Positions 27,534-40,013 of a stretch of DNA of 64,000 bases are shown piece by piece. Within the stretch, counting starts at the first letter, position 1. Every line of letters begins with the position of its first letter. The position numbers and the translations under genes are program-made. Source of the DNA: Sapria himalayana (Eukaryota > Streptophyta > Magnoliopsida > Malpighiales > Rafflesiaceae); assembly GCA_029783825.1 (NCBI GenBank), contig JAREIK010011463.1:37587-101586 (forward strand), given 5' to 3'. Below the pieces are notes generated by a model. The model searched no databases, was not told the DNA's origin, and worked only from the letters and a program-made list of their open reading frames with translations.

Positions 27534-28718
27534 ACGGGAGGGGATGGGGATTACAAATCTCCAGTCCCTACCCATAGTTCGGAAAATTTTTTTTGAAGAT
27601 CCAGACCCGTCCCATAGGTTGAAAATATCTGGATGGGATGGGACGGAGAACGGGAATTTTGGGTAGGAGAAAATGGTTCCGGGACGAAACAACGTTCGAA
27701 CATTTCTTTCAATTTATTTTCTTCAAACCGGCCAAGTTAGTTCATGTCGAAACCTTTTGTTGTTCCATTTATCATTCCTTAGTTATGTATCTTACAAACT
27801 CAAATTGGGCCAATTTTGTCTTGTCAAATAGGTTGAATACCGCAAACGAGTTCCATTACCTTGTCAAAAGTATTGATGTGTCGAAAAGGATAAAAATGTT
27901 AAATAGAACGGGACCGAGTTGTGGGCTTAATTTGGTTCTTTGATTTTTCACAAGTTGGCTTTGTTCAGCCGAGTGAATGTTAACCATAATAGCAGTACTA
28001 CATTTTTTTAATCAATTACTTAAAATATTAAGGAATAGCTAAAGATGACCACAAACATTGGTAGCATCAATTACTACTTAAGTAATTGCTAAAATTATGT
28101 AGCTTAATATAACAAAAAAAATACAACTAATAAAAACCATGATAATAATCATTTCAAAGGTCTGTCCTGGAACAGCAACGAAAATCCAAACACAATTAAT
28201 TCTCTTCTACAACTCCTCACTTTTCTTCCTCCACTGTAGAAGGACAACCAAAGATGAAAATGTGTTAATCATGTAGACATAAATTTCTAAGATGAAAGAG
28301 TAATAAAAATACAAAATATTACCTTATAAAATTTAATACACCCATTCCAAATTTAGTTGGCCAACAATAGTTGGAATAATATTTGGATCATGAGACCCCA
28401 CTGAAAATTGTATTTGAACCATATTTTTATTAAATTGAATGAATAAAATAAGTAAAAGTGAAATTAAAATTTACAAGATTTGTATACTAACATGATTCAC
28501 TATCATCAAGGTCTTGAACTAATTCTTCAATTTCAATAGGTTTGTTTGAGCTTCTCAACCAATCTTGTAGACATATGAGAACTTCAGCTGTAATAGGTGT
28601 TAAAGAACTCCTAAATTTATCTAAAGTTCTCTCCCCAGTGCTAAATGTAGATTCGTAGGCCATAGTAGATGCTTGGATAGCCAATACATCCATTGCTACA
28701 TTTGCCAATGAAGGATAT

Positions 28719-29168
28719 TGTTGTATATGCAATTTGTTTTTACTTAATAATCTGTTTTAATATTTTCATGTAAGTGTAGGAAAGGAAATATTAAAAGCCC
28801 GGGGATGCAGCAGTAGCACAATAACGGAGGTCCCGTTGTCGTACTGAGTGATTTCGGGCGGCTGGTTTTTGACCCGGTTGAACTGTTTATCTTCGTTCTC
28901 CTCTCTCTCTATGCGATTTCGCGACTGCCGAATGTTGCATACTGTAAGACATACTATTCTTGGTTTTAATCTGTAACGCATAAGCATTTTCTGGTGGAGG
29001 TAGCTAGTTGTACTGAGCGACTAGCGAACCACGTTATTTGCTGTGTTGATTTCTCATTTTGATTCTGTCGTGGATGTTTGTGGATTGGGATATATATTGC
29101 TTGTTTCTGTGTTGTTTTTGTGTTTTTGTTCTTAATCTCACTACCTGTGGAAGCGCGATTGCCCAACA
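28719..29168 (+). mobile_element. Solo LTR (450 bp) inserted in the hAT transposase
   Basis: It begins TGTTG and ends CAACA, the TG...CA inverted ends of an LTR, and is flanked by GATAT (28714-28718) and GATAC (29169-29173), a 5-bp target duplication with one change. The uninterrupted site exists in copy 2 at 42043-42047 (GTATC on +), so the insertion boundaries are exact. No primer-binding site, polypurine tract or internal coding region is present, so this is a solo LTR left by LTR-LTR recombination. Style (CGAACCACGTTATTTG near the 3' part and a CCCAACA end) suggests Ty1/copia in + orientation, but that is tentative. The short frames on both strands here are not genes. Confidence 0.85.
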
Positions 29169-30870
29169 GATACCTAACCTCATTTACCTTCCACGAGTTT
29201 TGAAGATCAAAATCAATTCTATTTTTTTCAAGTTTGTCCACCAAGTACCTATCCAACTCTTCCAAAGCTGCAACTTCTTGTTCTTCCTCCAATTCAACAA
29301 AAAAAATCATCAACATAAGTATCGCTACAATCAAAGAAATCATCATTTTTTTTCAACACAGTAGAAGAAAAATCATCTTCTTTTGATTCATCTTCATTTA
29401 AATCTTTATAATCATCCATCATCTCATTTAAAGCATTTATAACCTTTTTCACCAAATTTTTAGCCAATTCCTCACCATAATGCTAAGTGTACTTAACCTT
29501 GAGATATTTGGGCTTATATCTAGGATCCAACACTAGTACTACAAAAAGCAAAATATTTGTTTACTAAAGAGAACCCCAATATTTGTTGAATTTATGCCTC
29601 ATCTTCATACCTATTTCAGACATCATTGTATATCTACTATTTTCACAAAGCTCAATTTTTTTCAAAATTCGAATAATCTCAGGAAAATAAACACTAGAGG
29701 TAGAATATAATGAGCCAAAAAATTTACAAGTTACCTCATAAAAAGTTTTCAAGAAACGTGCCAAAATTTTGGCGTTTGTTCAGTCTCTCTCAGTTGGAAT
29801 GTTTGAACCAAACTCCTTCAAAAACCTTTTGTCTTTGTCCTCCAACTTATTAAAGTCTTTTTGATATTTTATATCAGTTTGTAGCATCAAATAAGTTGAA
29901 TTCCATATTGTAGGACAATCTAATTGCAATGAAGATCCATATGTCAAGTTTGCTTCTTCAATACATAACTTAAACATATCTAATCTTTTAGTACTGCTCC
30001 TCACATATTTCACCACACCTATAATTTTTTGAATAGCACCCTCAACTACTACAATGCCATCTCTCACAATTAAGTTTAGGATATGAGCACAACATCTCAT
30101 ATAAAAATGCTCGGCCCTCAAAGGTACAACACTTTTCTTCACAAGTCTTTTTTTCAATTGTTCAAGTTCAACATCATTATTTGATGCAATGTCAACAGTA
30201 ATGAACATCAACTTTCTCAAACCCCATTCATTCATGCAAAACTCAATAGCATTTCTAATATTAACACCAGAATGACTTTTAATTACATAAAAGTTCAAAA
30301 GCCTTTTATGCATATTCCATTGAGAATCAATGAAATGAACAGTCAAACATATATAAGAAAAATTTTAAATGCTAGTCCAAGTGTCGGCAGTCAATGAAAC
30401 ACTACAACAATGAGATGATATGCTATCAAATAATTTCTTATTTTCATTCACAAACAAAGAAAAAAAATCCCTCCGTGAAGAGTGCCTAGATGGAACTTTA
30501 AATTGAGGCACACTAACTTCACAAAAATCCTTAAACTCATACCTCTCAACAAAACAAAAAGGCAATTCATCTTTTATGATCATTTTCACCAAAGCCTCCC
30601 TAACTTATTGTTGATCAAATTGCCAACAAGTTAATTTGTTATGCTCTGAAATAGTACCTTTAGTGAAACTCAAAAAAGATTGTGACTTGTCTTTACCTTT
30701 GTGAGCTTCTACTAATTCGTTTTTGTGTGGAAATTTCTTACAAGTCTTTCTCAAGTATTTCCATAAACCCAAAGTACCTTGATCACTTTTTGCCAAGTAT
30801 TATTTCTTACACCATATACAAGCTGCCCTACCAGTTTCATTTCTCTCTAAATCAACTATCTAACCCTTTT

Positions 30871-30960
30871 ATGAGTTAGATAGTTATAATTTATATAAAT
30901 TATTTTTAATCAAAAAAGAATAGATCTATTCTTTTAAATTATAATACAATAAATTATGAG
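30871..30960. repeat. Satellite-like patch inside hAT copy 1
   Basis: Where copy 2 (40318-40365) encodes the start of the BED finger, copy 1 has sequence such as ATGAGTTAGATAGTTATAAT, ATATAAATTATTTTTAATCA and AAATTATGAG. These match the satellite portion between the dyad element and the octamer tract. A 14-bp perfect palindrome GAATAGATCTATTC (30918-30931) lies within it. It destroys the finger's N-terminal part. Conversion from neighbouring satellite, or templated repair, is inferred. Confidence 0.65.
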
Positions 30961-31309
30961 CTTGAGGTTCAGATGTACCTTGACTTTCTTTTACAATTGG
31001 AAATGAAGAACCTGCCATATCAATAAAAGGGTTCGTGAAAGTATGATGATTGGATTTACCAGTACTTTGATCATTTGAGATGTGATAATCTTCAATTTAT
31101 TGTATTTTTCGTTTACCTCTGGATTGTGCCATCTGCATTGCCATTAATAAATATGATATGTTAAGCATAAATACATATAAAGATTTCAAACAAGCAAGCT
31201 CTACAAAACTGAATGTAACACATTCAGCCCACTCATTCGACCCAACCACAACTACACAACCAATACTCAACAAAAATGACTGAGACATATAATAATAATA
31301 ATTAATCAC

Positions 31310-31504
31310 TCAATTCTTGTCAGAAAAACAAACCAAAAGGCTGGAGGCATCTGAGACAGGGAGGAGGCAACCAGAAGTGCGACGGGCAAGTTTTGGACCT
31401 AAATGAACACGGCTGGAATGGTGTGAGGTGTCTTGGAACTCGTCGGAACAGCAATAGGTGCATCGGAATTGGATAGGCAGTAGTGAAATTGGTGGCATCT
31501 TCAT
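31310..31504 (-). other. 64-codon ORF in hAT 5' region (copy 1)
   Basis: This frame starts MKMPPISLLPIQF and ends VCFSDKN*. The equivalent frame in copy 2 (39819-40013) has the same length with no indel. About 18 of 64 residues differ between copies, so protein-level constraint is not evident. It lies upstream of the transposase ATG, between the subterminal region and a roughly 160-bp non-coding gap. It could be a 5' leader exon or chance; no domain is recognised. Confidence 0.3.
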
Positions 31505-31505
31505 G

Positions 31506-31543
<38 letters not shown>

Positions 31544-31557
31544 ATATCTATATATAT
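31506..31557. repeat. (TA)n microsatellite in hAT copy 1
   Basis: A TA run with two TATC interruptions. In copy 2 the equivalent run (39797-39816) is only about 20 bp, so it explains part of the length difference. Confidence 0.9.
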
Positions 31558-31746
31558 TCCTGGTTCTAGTATAGGTTTTTTAGGACGGGATGGTTCTCGG
31601 GATGGATATTGCTTAAGATCCAGAACCATACCAAAAGAAAAAATACGTGACAGAATGGGACCGGAAACGTCAAAGTCATCGGATTTTCTAAGTCCCTATT
31701 CTTTCGGGACAAGTCTTCGTGTCGGGTCACAAATCACCGATTTTCT

Positions 31747-31758
31747 TGAGCAGCCCTA
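31747..31758 (-). repeat. Terminal inverted repeat, 5' end of hAT copy 1
   Basis: Inverted, it reads TAGGGCTGCTCA and is followed directly by the duplication CTAAATGC. Confidence 0.9.
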
Positions 31759-31766
31759 CTAAATGC
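31759..31766. repeat. Target-site duplication, right of hAT copy 1
   Basis: CTAAATGC, an exact match to 27510-27517. Confidence 0.95.
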
Positions 31767-32868
31767 ATATAAAGTTAAATCAATAAACTCCTAAACCCCG
31801 TAATGCCTAAATACATAAACCAATAAACCACTAAATACTATTTAATAATTAATAAATCAAATTTTTATTGCTATTTTTATATTTTTAAATATTAATTTTA
31901 ATTATTTATTAGTGTATTTATTTAGAAATATTTATTACAAAATAAATTATGAGTGGGACAAATATAATTTAAATAATATATATTTATCTAATAAAAATAT
32001 ACCCTTATAAAAGATGTATAAATTTTAAAATTAAAAATTATTATCAAGTAATATAAGTTACTTTAATTTAGAATCAATATTAATATAACAAAATATTGTA
32101 TTAAAATTTCAAAAAATTTTAAATATTATTAGATTTTCAAATGTTATAACCTATGAAAATGATAAAAAATTAGACAATTTTTTTGTTATTTTATTTTTTT
32201 ATATAATACCTATAAACCACTAAAAGCCTAAAAACATAAATCACTAAATTCCTAACGACAAAACCTGTAAATACTTAAACTATTAAACTGGTATACATTA
32301 ATAATAAATCTTAAATCTCATTTTAATTTTTATTCAGTATGATTTTAAATTTTTATTTTAATTATTTATCAATTTATTTTATAGAAATATTAATTACAAA
32401 ATAAATTATTAGTGAAATAGATCTAATTTAAATTAAACTAGTAAACTTAAATAATAAATAATAAATCTCATTTTTTTTCATTATAATTTTAAATATTCAT
32501 TTTTATTATTTATTTGTTTATTTATATATAAATAGTAATTACAAAATAAATTGAGTTGGACAAATATAATTTATATAAATTATTTTTCATAAAAAAATTA
32601 TTGATAAACTTTTTTTAAAAAAAAAAATTCAAAACAAAAAATTATTATTTAGAAATATATTTTGCTTTTCTTCTGAATCATTTTAAGTTTTGTAATTATA
32701 TTTTAATTGATATCTATCTTATTAATAATAGATTATTTATTCATTTTTTGATCATTTTTAGAATATTTATCAATAAAATTGTTTATATTGAATTTATATG
32801 ATATATAAATATAATGATTATTATAACTACATATTGTATTCACATTTAAAAAAAATTTAAAAATTATT

Positions 32869-32900
32869 ATATCTTCAAAGGTTATAACCTTTGAAGATAT
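32869..32900. repeat. 32-bp perfect palindrome with compensating substitutions
   Basis: The arms read ATATCTTCAAAGG and CCTTTGAAGATAT. Relative to the usual TTTTC and GAAAA, the T-to-C change on the left is matched by A-to-G on the right. Confidence 0.9.
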
Positions 32901-35784
32901 CAAAAAATAATAAAAATAAATTTTTTATTATTTTATTTTTTTAATAAAACTTATAAAACACTAAATGCATATAAGTTAAATTAGTAAACTCCTAAACATC
33001 ATAATGCCTTAATACATAAACCATTAAACTACTATATACTACTTAATAATTAATAAATCTAATTTTTATTTCTATTTATTATAATTTTAAATATTCATTT
33101 TAATTATTTATTATTTTATTTTTATAGAAATATTTATTACAAATTAAATTATGAGTGCGACATATATATTTTAATTAATTTATTTTTAATCAAAAAATAT
33201 ATATGCTTATAAAAGAATTACAAATTTAAAAATTAGAAATTATTATCCAGTAATATATTTTACTTTAATTTTGAATCAATTTGTGTTTTCTAAATATTTT
33301 TTAATTTATAACAATCTAATTATTAATAGTTTATTAATTTAAATTTTGATCATTATTTTATTTTTATCAATAAAATTGTTTATATTGAATTTATATGATA
33401 TATAATTATTAATATTATTATAATTAAATATTGTATTCACATTTCAAAAAATTTTAATTATTATTATATTTTCAAAGTTTATAACCTATGAAAATGAGAA
33501 AAAATTGCAAATTTTTTTTTGTTATTTTATTGTTTAAATAAAACCTATAAACCACTAAATGCCTAAAACCATAAATTGCTAAACTCCTAAACAACAAAAC
33601 CTTTAAATACTTAAACCATTAAACAGGTGTACATTAATAAAAAATCATAAATCTTAATTTAATTTTTATTAAGTATAATTTGAAATTTTTATTTTAATTA
33701 TTTATAAGTTTGTTTTTATAGAAATATTAATTACAAAATAAATTATTAGTGAGACAGATCTAATTTAAATAATTTATTTATCATCTAAAAAAATATATAT
33801 CATTATAAAAATAGGCACAATTTTAAAAACAAATATTTATTATTTAGTAATATATTTTATTTTTATTTTGAATCATTTTAGATTTTGAAATAATATTTTA
33901 ATTTATAACATTCTTATTAATAATAGTTTATTAATTTTTTATTGATCATTATTATAATATCTATTAATAAAATTATTTAAATTGAATTTACATTATATAT
34001 AATTATTAAGATTATTATTACTGAATATTATATTAACATTTAAAAAATTTAAAAATTAATATATTTTCAAAGGTTATAACCTTAAAAATTAAAAAAAACA
34101 AAAATTTAAATTTTTTATTTTTTCATTCTTTAAATAAAAACTATAAATTACTTAAGGCATAAACACTTAATTGACTAAACCCCTAAACACCTAAATACTT
34201 AAAGCATTAAAGTAGTATATCCTGAATAATAAATAATAAATCTATATTTTATTTTTATTCATTATAATTTTAAATATTCATTTTAATTATTTATTAGTTT
34301 ATTTTTATAGAATTATAAATTAAAAATAAATTATGAGGAAGAAAAATATAATTTAAATAATTTACTTTTAATAACAAAAAATATAAACTTTAAAAAGAAG
34401 CAAAACATCAAAGAAAGTATTATTTTGTAATATATTTTACTTTGATTTTGAATAAATTTACATTTTGCAAATATATTTAAAATAATATCTATCTTATTAA
34501 TAATAGTTTATTATTTTATTTTTTGATCATTAATATAATATATTTCAATATAATTGTTTATATTGAATTTACATGATATATAATTATCAAGATTATCATA
34601 ACTAAATATAGTATTCACATATAAAAAAAATTTAAAAATTGTAATATTTTAAAGTTTATAACCTTCAAAAATGAGAAAAAATAACAAAAATAAATTTTTT
34701 GTTATATCATTGTTTAAATAAAACTTATAAATCATTAAATGCCTAAATACATAAATATCTAAACTCCTAACCCCCGAAGCCCCTAAATACTTTAATCTTT
34801 AAACTCATAAACCTTAAATATAATTTAAATAATTTATAGAAATATTAATTACAAAATAAATTATGAGTGATATAAATTTAATTTAAATAATATAATTTTC
34901 ATAAAAAAACATATAAGATTATAAAATGATGCAAAAACGAAAAAAAATTATTATTTAGTAATAAATTTTACTTTGATTTTGAATAATTTTAGGTTTTTTA
35001 ATTATATTTTAATTTATATCTCTCATATTAATAATAGTTTATTAATTTAATTTTTGTTAATTGATATCATATCTATCAATAAAATTGTTTATATTTAGTT
35101 TATATTATATATAGTTATAATATTTATTTTTACTAAATATTATATTCACATTTTTAAAAAATTTAAAAATTATTATATTTTCAAATGTTATAACCTTTCA
35201 AAATTTGAAGAAAAATCAAAAATAATTTTTTTGTTATTTTATTGTTTAAATAAAACCTATAAACCATTAAATGCCTAAATACTTAAATCAATAACTTCTG
35301 AATCTCGAAAATCCTGAATAGATAAATTTTTTAAACATGTATATCCTAAATAATAAATAATAATTAATAAATCTCATTTTTATTTTTTTCATTATAATTT
35401 TAAATATTCAATTTAATTATTTATTTATTTATTTTTATATAAATAATAATTCCAAAATAATTTATGAGTTACACAAATATAATTTATATAAATTATTTTT
35501 AATCGAAAAATTATAGTTAAATTTTTAAAAGAAAAAAAATGTTAAAACAAAAACTTATTGTATTGTAATATATTTTGCTTTGCTTCTGAATCATTTTAGG
35601 TTTTGTAAATATATTTTAATTGATATCTACCTTATTAATAATAGATTATTAAGTTATTTTTTCATCATTATTAGAATATTTATCAATAAAAATGATTATA
35701 TTGAATTTATATGATATATAAATATAATGATTATTATAACTAAATATTGTATTCACTTTTGAAAAAAATTTTAAAAATTATTAT

Positions 35785-35812
35785 ATTCTCAAAGGTTAAA
35801 ACCTTTGAGAAT
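35785..35812. repeat. 28-bp dyad with compensating substitutions
   Basis: The arms ATTCTCAAAGGTT and AACCTTTGAGAAT pair fully; only the central AA is asymmetric. The T-to-C and A-to-G pair is at a different arm position from that at 32869-32900. Confidence 0.88.
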
Positions 35813-36130
35813 GTGAAAAAATAAAAAAGATATATTTTTTCTTTGTTATTCTATTGTTTAAATAAAACCTATACACCACTAAATGCCTAAGAATGTAAAT
35901 CACTAAACTACAAAATTCTGATACCTCTATATATATAATCCTTTAAATAGGTATACCCTAAATAATAATTAATAAATTTTATTTTTATTTGATTTCATTA
36001 TAATTTAAAAAATTCATTTTGATTGTTTAGTTTTTTATTTTTATATATGTATTAATTATAAAATAAATTTTGAGTTAAAAATATAATTTATAAAAATTAT
36101 TTTTAATCAAAAAATTGATAAGCTAATAAA

Positions 36131-36530
36131 AAGAATGAGGATAAAAATTAAGATATAAAATGATATCATTTTAGGGTAAAATTTAATTATATGTTAATTA
36201 AATTATAACTACATTCGGACATATATTTATCATTTTATCATGTATTTATATAAAATGACCGAATCCATTCGGACATATATTTATCATTTTAGGGTTAACA
36301 TTTTAATAAGAGGAACAGCCCATTCGGACATATCATTTTACTAAAAAATTTATTACTAAAAAATAATTTATTACATATAAATGATATCAGGATACATATA
36401 ATTTTTTTACTAAAAAATCAGGATACCTCTTCAAAAATGATTTATATTGAAATTAACATTTTATTAGCTTAAGACTACATATAAATGTGTCAGGAATAAC
36501 TTTTATATCATTTATATTTTTTATTTTTAA
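36131..36530. other. Unique island at the satellite orientation switch
   Basis: About 400 bp not matching the satellite. The word CATTCGGACATAT occurs three times (36212, 36266, 36321), the first two followed by ATTTATCATTTTA. CAGGATAC occurs twice and ATGATATCA-like words recur. Left of it the satellite reads inverted, and right of it reads forward, starting at a dyad element with a GGTTATAATAACC centre (36542-36554). There is no ORF, terminal repeat or gene motif. It may be a filler formed at the inversion breakpoint or a remnant of another repeat family. Confidence 0.75.
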
Positions 36531-39500
36531 TCATTTTTGAAGGTTATAATAACCTTTGAAAATATAACAATTTTTAAATTTTTTTAATATGTGAATACTA
36601 TATTTAGTTATGATGATCTTAATAATTATATATCATGTAAATTCAATATAAATAATTATAATGATAGATATTATATTAATGATCAAAAAATAAATTAATA
36701 AACTATTATTAAAAAGAAAGAAATTATTTAAAATATATTTGCAAAACATAAATTTATTCAAAATCAAAATAAAATATATTACTAAATAATAATTTCTTTA
36801 ATGTTTTGCTTCTTTTTATAAGTTTATATTTTTTTAATTAAAAGTTATTTATTTAAATTATATCTGTCTTCCCCATAATTTATTTTTAATTTATAATTCT
36901 ATAAAAATAAACTAATAAATAATTAAAATGAATATTTAAAATTATAATGAAAACAAATAAAATAAAGATTTATTATTTATTATTCAGGATATACTAGTTT
37001 ATGGTTTAAGTATTTAGGTGTTTTGGGGTTTAGTGATTTAAGTGTTTAGACCTTTAGAGATTTATAGTTTTTATTAAAAGAATGAAAAAATAAAAAATTT
37101 ATTTTTTTGATTTTTTTTAATTTTTGAAGTTTATAACCTTTGAAATTATAATAATTTTTAATTTTTTTTAAATGTAAATATAATATTCAGTAATAAAAAT
37201 CTTAATAATTATATATAATGTAAACTCAATATATATAATTTTATTAATAGATATTATAATAATGATCAATAAAAAATTAATAAACTATTATTAAAAATAA
37301 TGATATAAATTAAAATATAATTTCAAAATCTAAAATGATTCAAAATAAAAATAATATATATTTCTAAATAATTAATTTTTGTTTTTAAAATTTTGCCTCT
37401 TTTTATAAAGATATATATTTTTTTGATTAAAAATAAATTATTTAAATTAGATATAGTCTCACTAATAATTTATTTTGTTATTAATATTTGTATAAAAAAA
37501 CTAATAAATAATTAAAATAAAAATTTTAAAATATACTAAATAAAAATTAAATTAAGATTTATGATCTTTTATTAATGTACACCTGTTTAATAGTTTAAGT
37601 ATTTAAATGTTTTGTCATTTAGGAGTTTAGCATTTTATGTTTTTAGGCATTTAATGGTTTATAGATTTTATTTAAACGATAAAATAACAAAAATAAAATT
37701 TGTACTTTTTTTTCATTTTCATAGGTTATAACCTTTGAAAATATAATACTATTTAAAATTTTATGAAATGTGAATACAATATTTAGTTATAATATTATTA
37801 ATATTTATATATGATATAAATTCAATATAAACAATTTTATTGATAGAAAATATAATAATGATCAAAATTTAAATTAATAAACTATTACTAAAAAGATTGA
37901 TATTAATTAAAAAATATTTACTAAACCCAAATTGATTCAATATTAAAGTAAAATATATTACTAGATAATAATTTTTAATTTTTAAATTTTTACTTCTTTT
38001 ATAAGCATATATTTTTTTTGATTAAAAACAAAGTAATTAAAATATATATGTCGCTCTCAAAATTTAATTTGTAATAAATATTTTTATAAAAATAAACTAA
38101 TAAATTATTAAAATGAATATTTAAAATTATAATAAATAGAAATAAAAATTAGATTTATTAATTATTAAGTAGTATATAGTGGTTTAATAGTTTATGTATT
38201 TAGGCATTAAGAGGTTTAGGAGTTTACTGATTTAAGCATGTATCCATTTAGTGGTTTATAGGTTTTATTAAAAAAATAAAATAATAAAAAATTTATTATT
38301 TTTTTTTGATATTTTCAAAGGTTATAACCTTTGAAATTATAATAATTTTTAAATTTTTTTTAAATGTGAATTCAATATTTAGTTATAATAATCAATATCT
38401 TTATATATCATATAAATTCAATATAAACAATTTTAGTGATAAATATTCTAATAATAATCAAAAAATAAATTAATAATCTATTATTAATAAGATAGATATT
38501 AATTAAAATATAATTACAAAACCTAAAATTATTAAGAAGAAAAGCAAAATATATTACTATATAATAATTTTTTATTTTGAAATTTTTTTTTTCTTTTAAA
38601 AAGTTTATCAATAATTTTTTGATGAAAAATAATTTATATAAATTATTTTTGCCTAACTCAATTTATTTTGTAATTAATATTTATATTTAAATAAACAAAT
38701 AATAATTAAAATGAATATTTAAAATTATAATAAAAAAAGAATGAGATTTATTATTTATTATTTATTATTTAGGTATACCGGTTTTTATTTTAATTAGATC
38801 TGTCTCACTAATAATTTATTTTGTTATTTATATTTCTATAAAATAAATTGATAAATAATTAGAAAAACAACCTAAAATTATACTGAATAAAAATTAAAAT
38901 GAAATTTATGATTTATTATTAATGTACACCGGTTTAATGATTTAAGTATTTAGAGGTTTTGTCGTTAGGAGTTTAGCGATTTATGTTTTTTGGCTTTTAG
39001 TGGTTTATAGGTTTTATTTTAAAAAATAAAATATCAAAAAAAATTTATATAATTTTTTATCATTTTCATAGGTTATAAAATTTGAAAATATAATAATATT
39101 TAAAATTTATTGATATTTTAATACAATATTTTGTTATAATATTATTAATAATTATATATCATATAAATTTAATATATATAATTTTATTGATAGATATTAT
39201 AATAATGATTAAAAATTAAATTTATTAACTATTAATATTAAGATAGATATTAATTAAAAAATATTTACAAAACCCAAATTGATTCAAAATTTAAGTAACT
39301 TATATTACTTGATAATAATTTTTAATTTTTAAATTTATACTTCTTTTATAAGCGTATATTTTTATTAGATAAATAATATATATTTTAAATGATATTTATC
39401 CCACTCATAATTTATTTTGTAAATATTTCTAAATAAATACACTAATAAATAATTAAAACGAATATTTAAAAATATAATATATAGCAATAAAAATTAGATT

Positions 39501-39588
39501 TATTAATTATTAAGTAGTATTTAGCGGTTTAATAGTTTATGTATTTAGGCATTACGGGGTTTAGGAGTTTACTGATTTAACATTATAT
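36531..39588 (+). repeat. Satellite block, forward orientation, right side of the mirror
   Basis: Types by octamer tract run (C), D (36980), E (37580), F (38165), truncated G (38765), E' (38930) and F (39510, interrupted by the hAT). This is the mirror order of 34800-31767. The minus-strand frame 38408-38611 is a repeat by-product. No genes seen. Confidence 0.92.
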
Positions 39589-39596
39589 GCATTTAG
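39589..39596. repeat. Target-site duplication, left of hAT copy 2
   Basis: GCATTTAG, identical to 43245-43252 and the reverse complement of nearly the same F-monomer site used in copy 1 (CTAAATGC). Confidence 0.95.
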
Positions 39597-39818
39597 AAGG
39601 GCTGCTCACGGGACTCGGAGATTCGTGATCCAACCCGAAGTCTTGTCCCGAAAGAATCAGGACTGAGAAAATCCGCTGACTTTGACTTTTCCCGTCCCGT
39701 TCTTTCACATATTTTATCTTTTGGGATGGTTCCAGATCTTTATCAATATCCATCTCGAGAACCATCCCATCCTAAAAAACCAATACTAGAACCATGAATA
39801 TATATATATATATATAAC

Positions 39819-40013
39819 ATGAAGATGCCACCAATTCCGCTACTGCCTATCCAATTCCAACGCATCTATTGCTGTTCCAACGAATTCCAGGCTACCTCAT
39901 GCCGTTCCAGCCATGTTCAGTTAGTTCCAGCCATTGTCCGTCGCACTTCAGGTTGCCTCCACCGTGTCTCAGATGCCACTAGCCGTTTAGTTTGTTTTTC
40001 TGACAAGAATTGA
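39819..40013 (+). other. 64-codon ORF in hAT 5' region (copy 2)
   Basis: It starts MKMPPIPLLPIQF and ends VCFSDKN*, collinear with 31504-31310 in copy 1 without indels. It lies about 120 bp upstream of the transposase ATG. No domain is recognised; a leader exon or chance frame. Confidence 0.3.

Larger units (their letters stand above)
28487..31144 (-). pseudogene. hAT transposase, degenerate (copy 1)
   Basis: This is the minus-strand remnant of a plant hAT transposase. From the N-terminus: an ATG at 31144, an early TAA at 31097-31099 shared with copy 2, and BED zinc-finger remnants (CIWC, then GLWKYLRKTCKKFPHK near 30715-30790). Next come a frame around 30365-30592 ending in LTADTWTSI, a stop at 30365-30367, then 30346-29780 with the second acidic motif region (FITVDIASNN), RCCAHILNLIV and CPTIWNSTY (family consensus has R where I stands). 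It then stops at ...PTERD, where a Trp codon has become TGA in both copies. A further frame is 29764-29564. The C-terminal dimer domain (AYESTFSTGERT, LICLQDWLRSS, ending EELVQDLDDSESC) lies at 28718-28487, beyond the solo LTR. Stops, frameshifts and the LTR rule out function. Confidence 0.9.
27518..31758 (-). mobile_element. hAT DNA transposon copy 1 (4241 bp, defective)
   Basis: The ends are TAGGGGTGCTCATGGG (left) and, inverted, TAGGGCTGCTCA (right), flanked by perfect 8-bp duplications CTAAATGC. Terminal TA(G/A)GG-type repeats with 8-bp duplications and a BED-finger/hAT-dimer transposase place it in the hAT superfamily, plant RICESLEEPER/DAYSLEEPER-like. G+C-richer subterminal regions with repeated GGGAC, CCCGTCCC and GGGATGG words lie at both ends and are candidate transposase-binding sites. 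The transposase reads on the minus strand and is broken. A solo LTR (28719-29168) splits its 3' part, and a patch of satellite-like sequence sits near its 5' part. It is the mirror partner of the element at 39597-43244. Confidence 0.95.
31767..36130 (-). repeat. Satellite block, inverted orientation, left side of the mirror
   Basis: Types by octamer tract, left to right: F (31790, interrupted by the hAT), E' (32215), truncated G (32440), F (32960), E (33550), D (34140), C (34740), H (35260) and I (35880). The F-E'-G-F-E-D-C run is repeated in mirror order at 36531-39596. No genes seen. Confidence 0.92.

Noticed and set aside
27638..27943. 101-codon plus-strand ORF in hAT copy 1, with a partial counterpart at 42787-42978
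   Set aside because: Antisense to the element's 3' end, and only partly open in copy 2; the similarity is explained by common descent of the two copies.
28766..29364. ORFs on both strands across the solo LTR
   Set aside because: They run through the LTR and its junctions with the transposase, and show no protein motif.
3523..36130. Possible organellar DNA because of the A+T richness
   Set aside because: No organellar genes, tRNAs or rRNAs; tandem monomers with nuclear transposons fit nuclear satellite.
36131..36530. MITE or other small transposon at the orientation switch
   Set aside because: No terminal inverted repeats or target duplication could be found at its borders.
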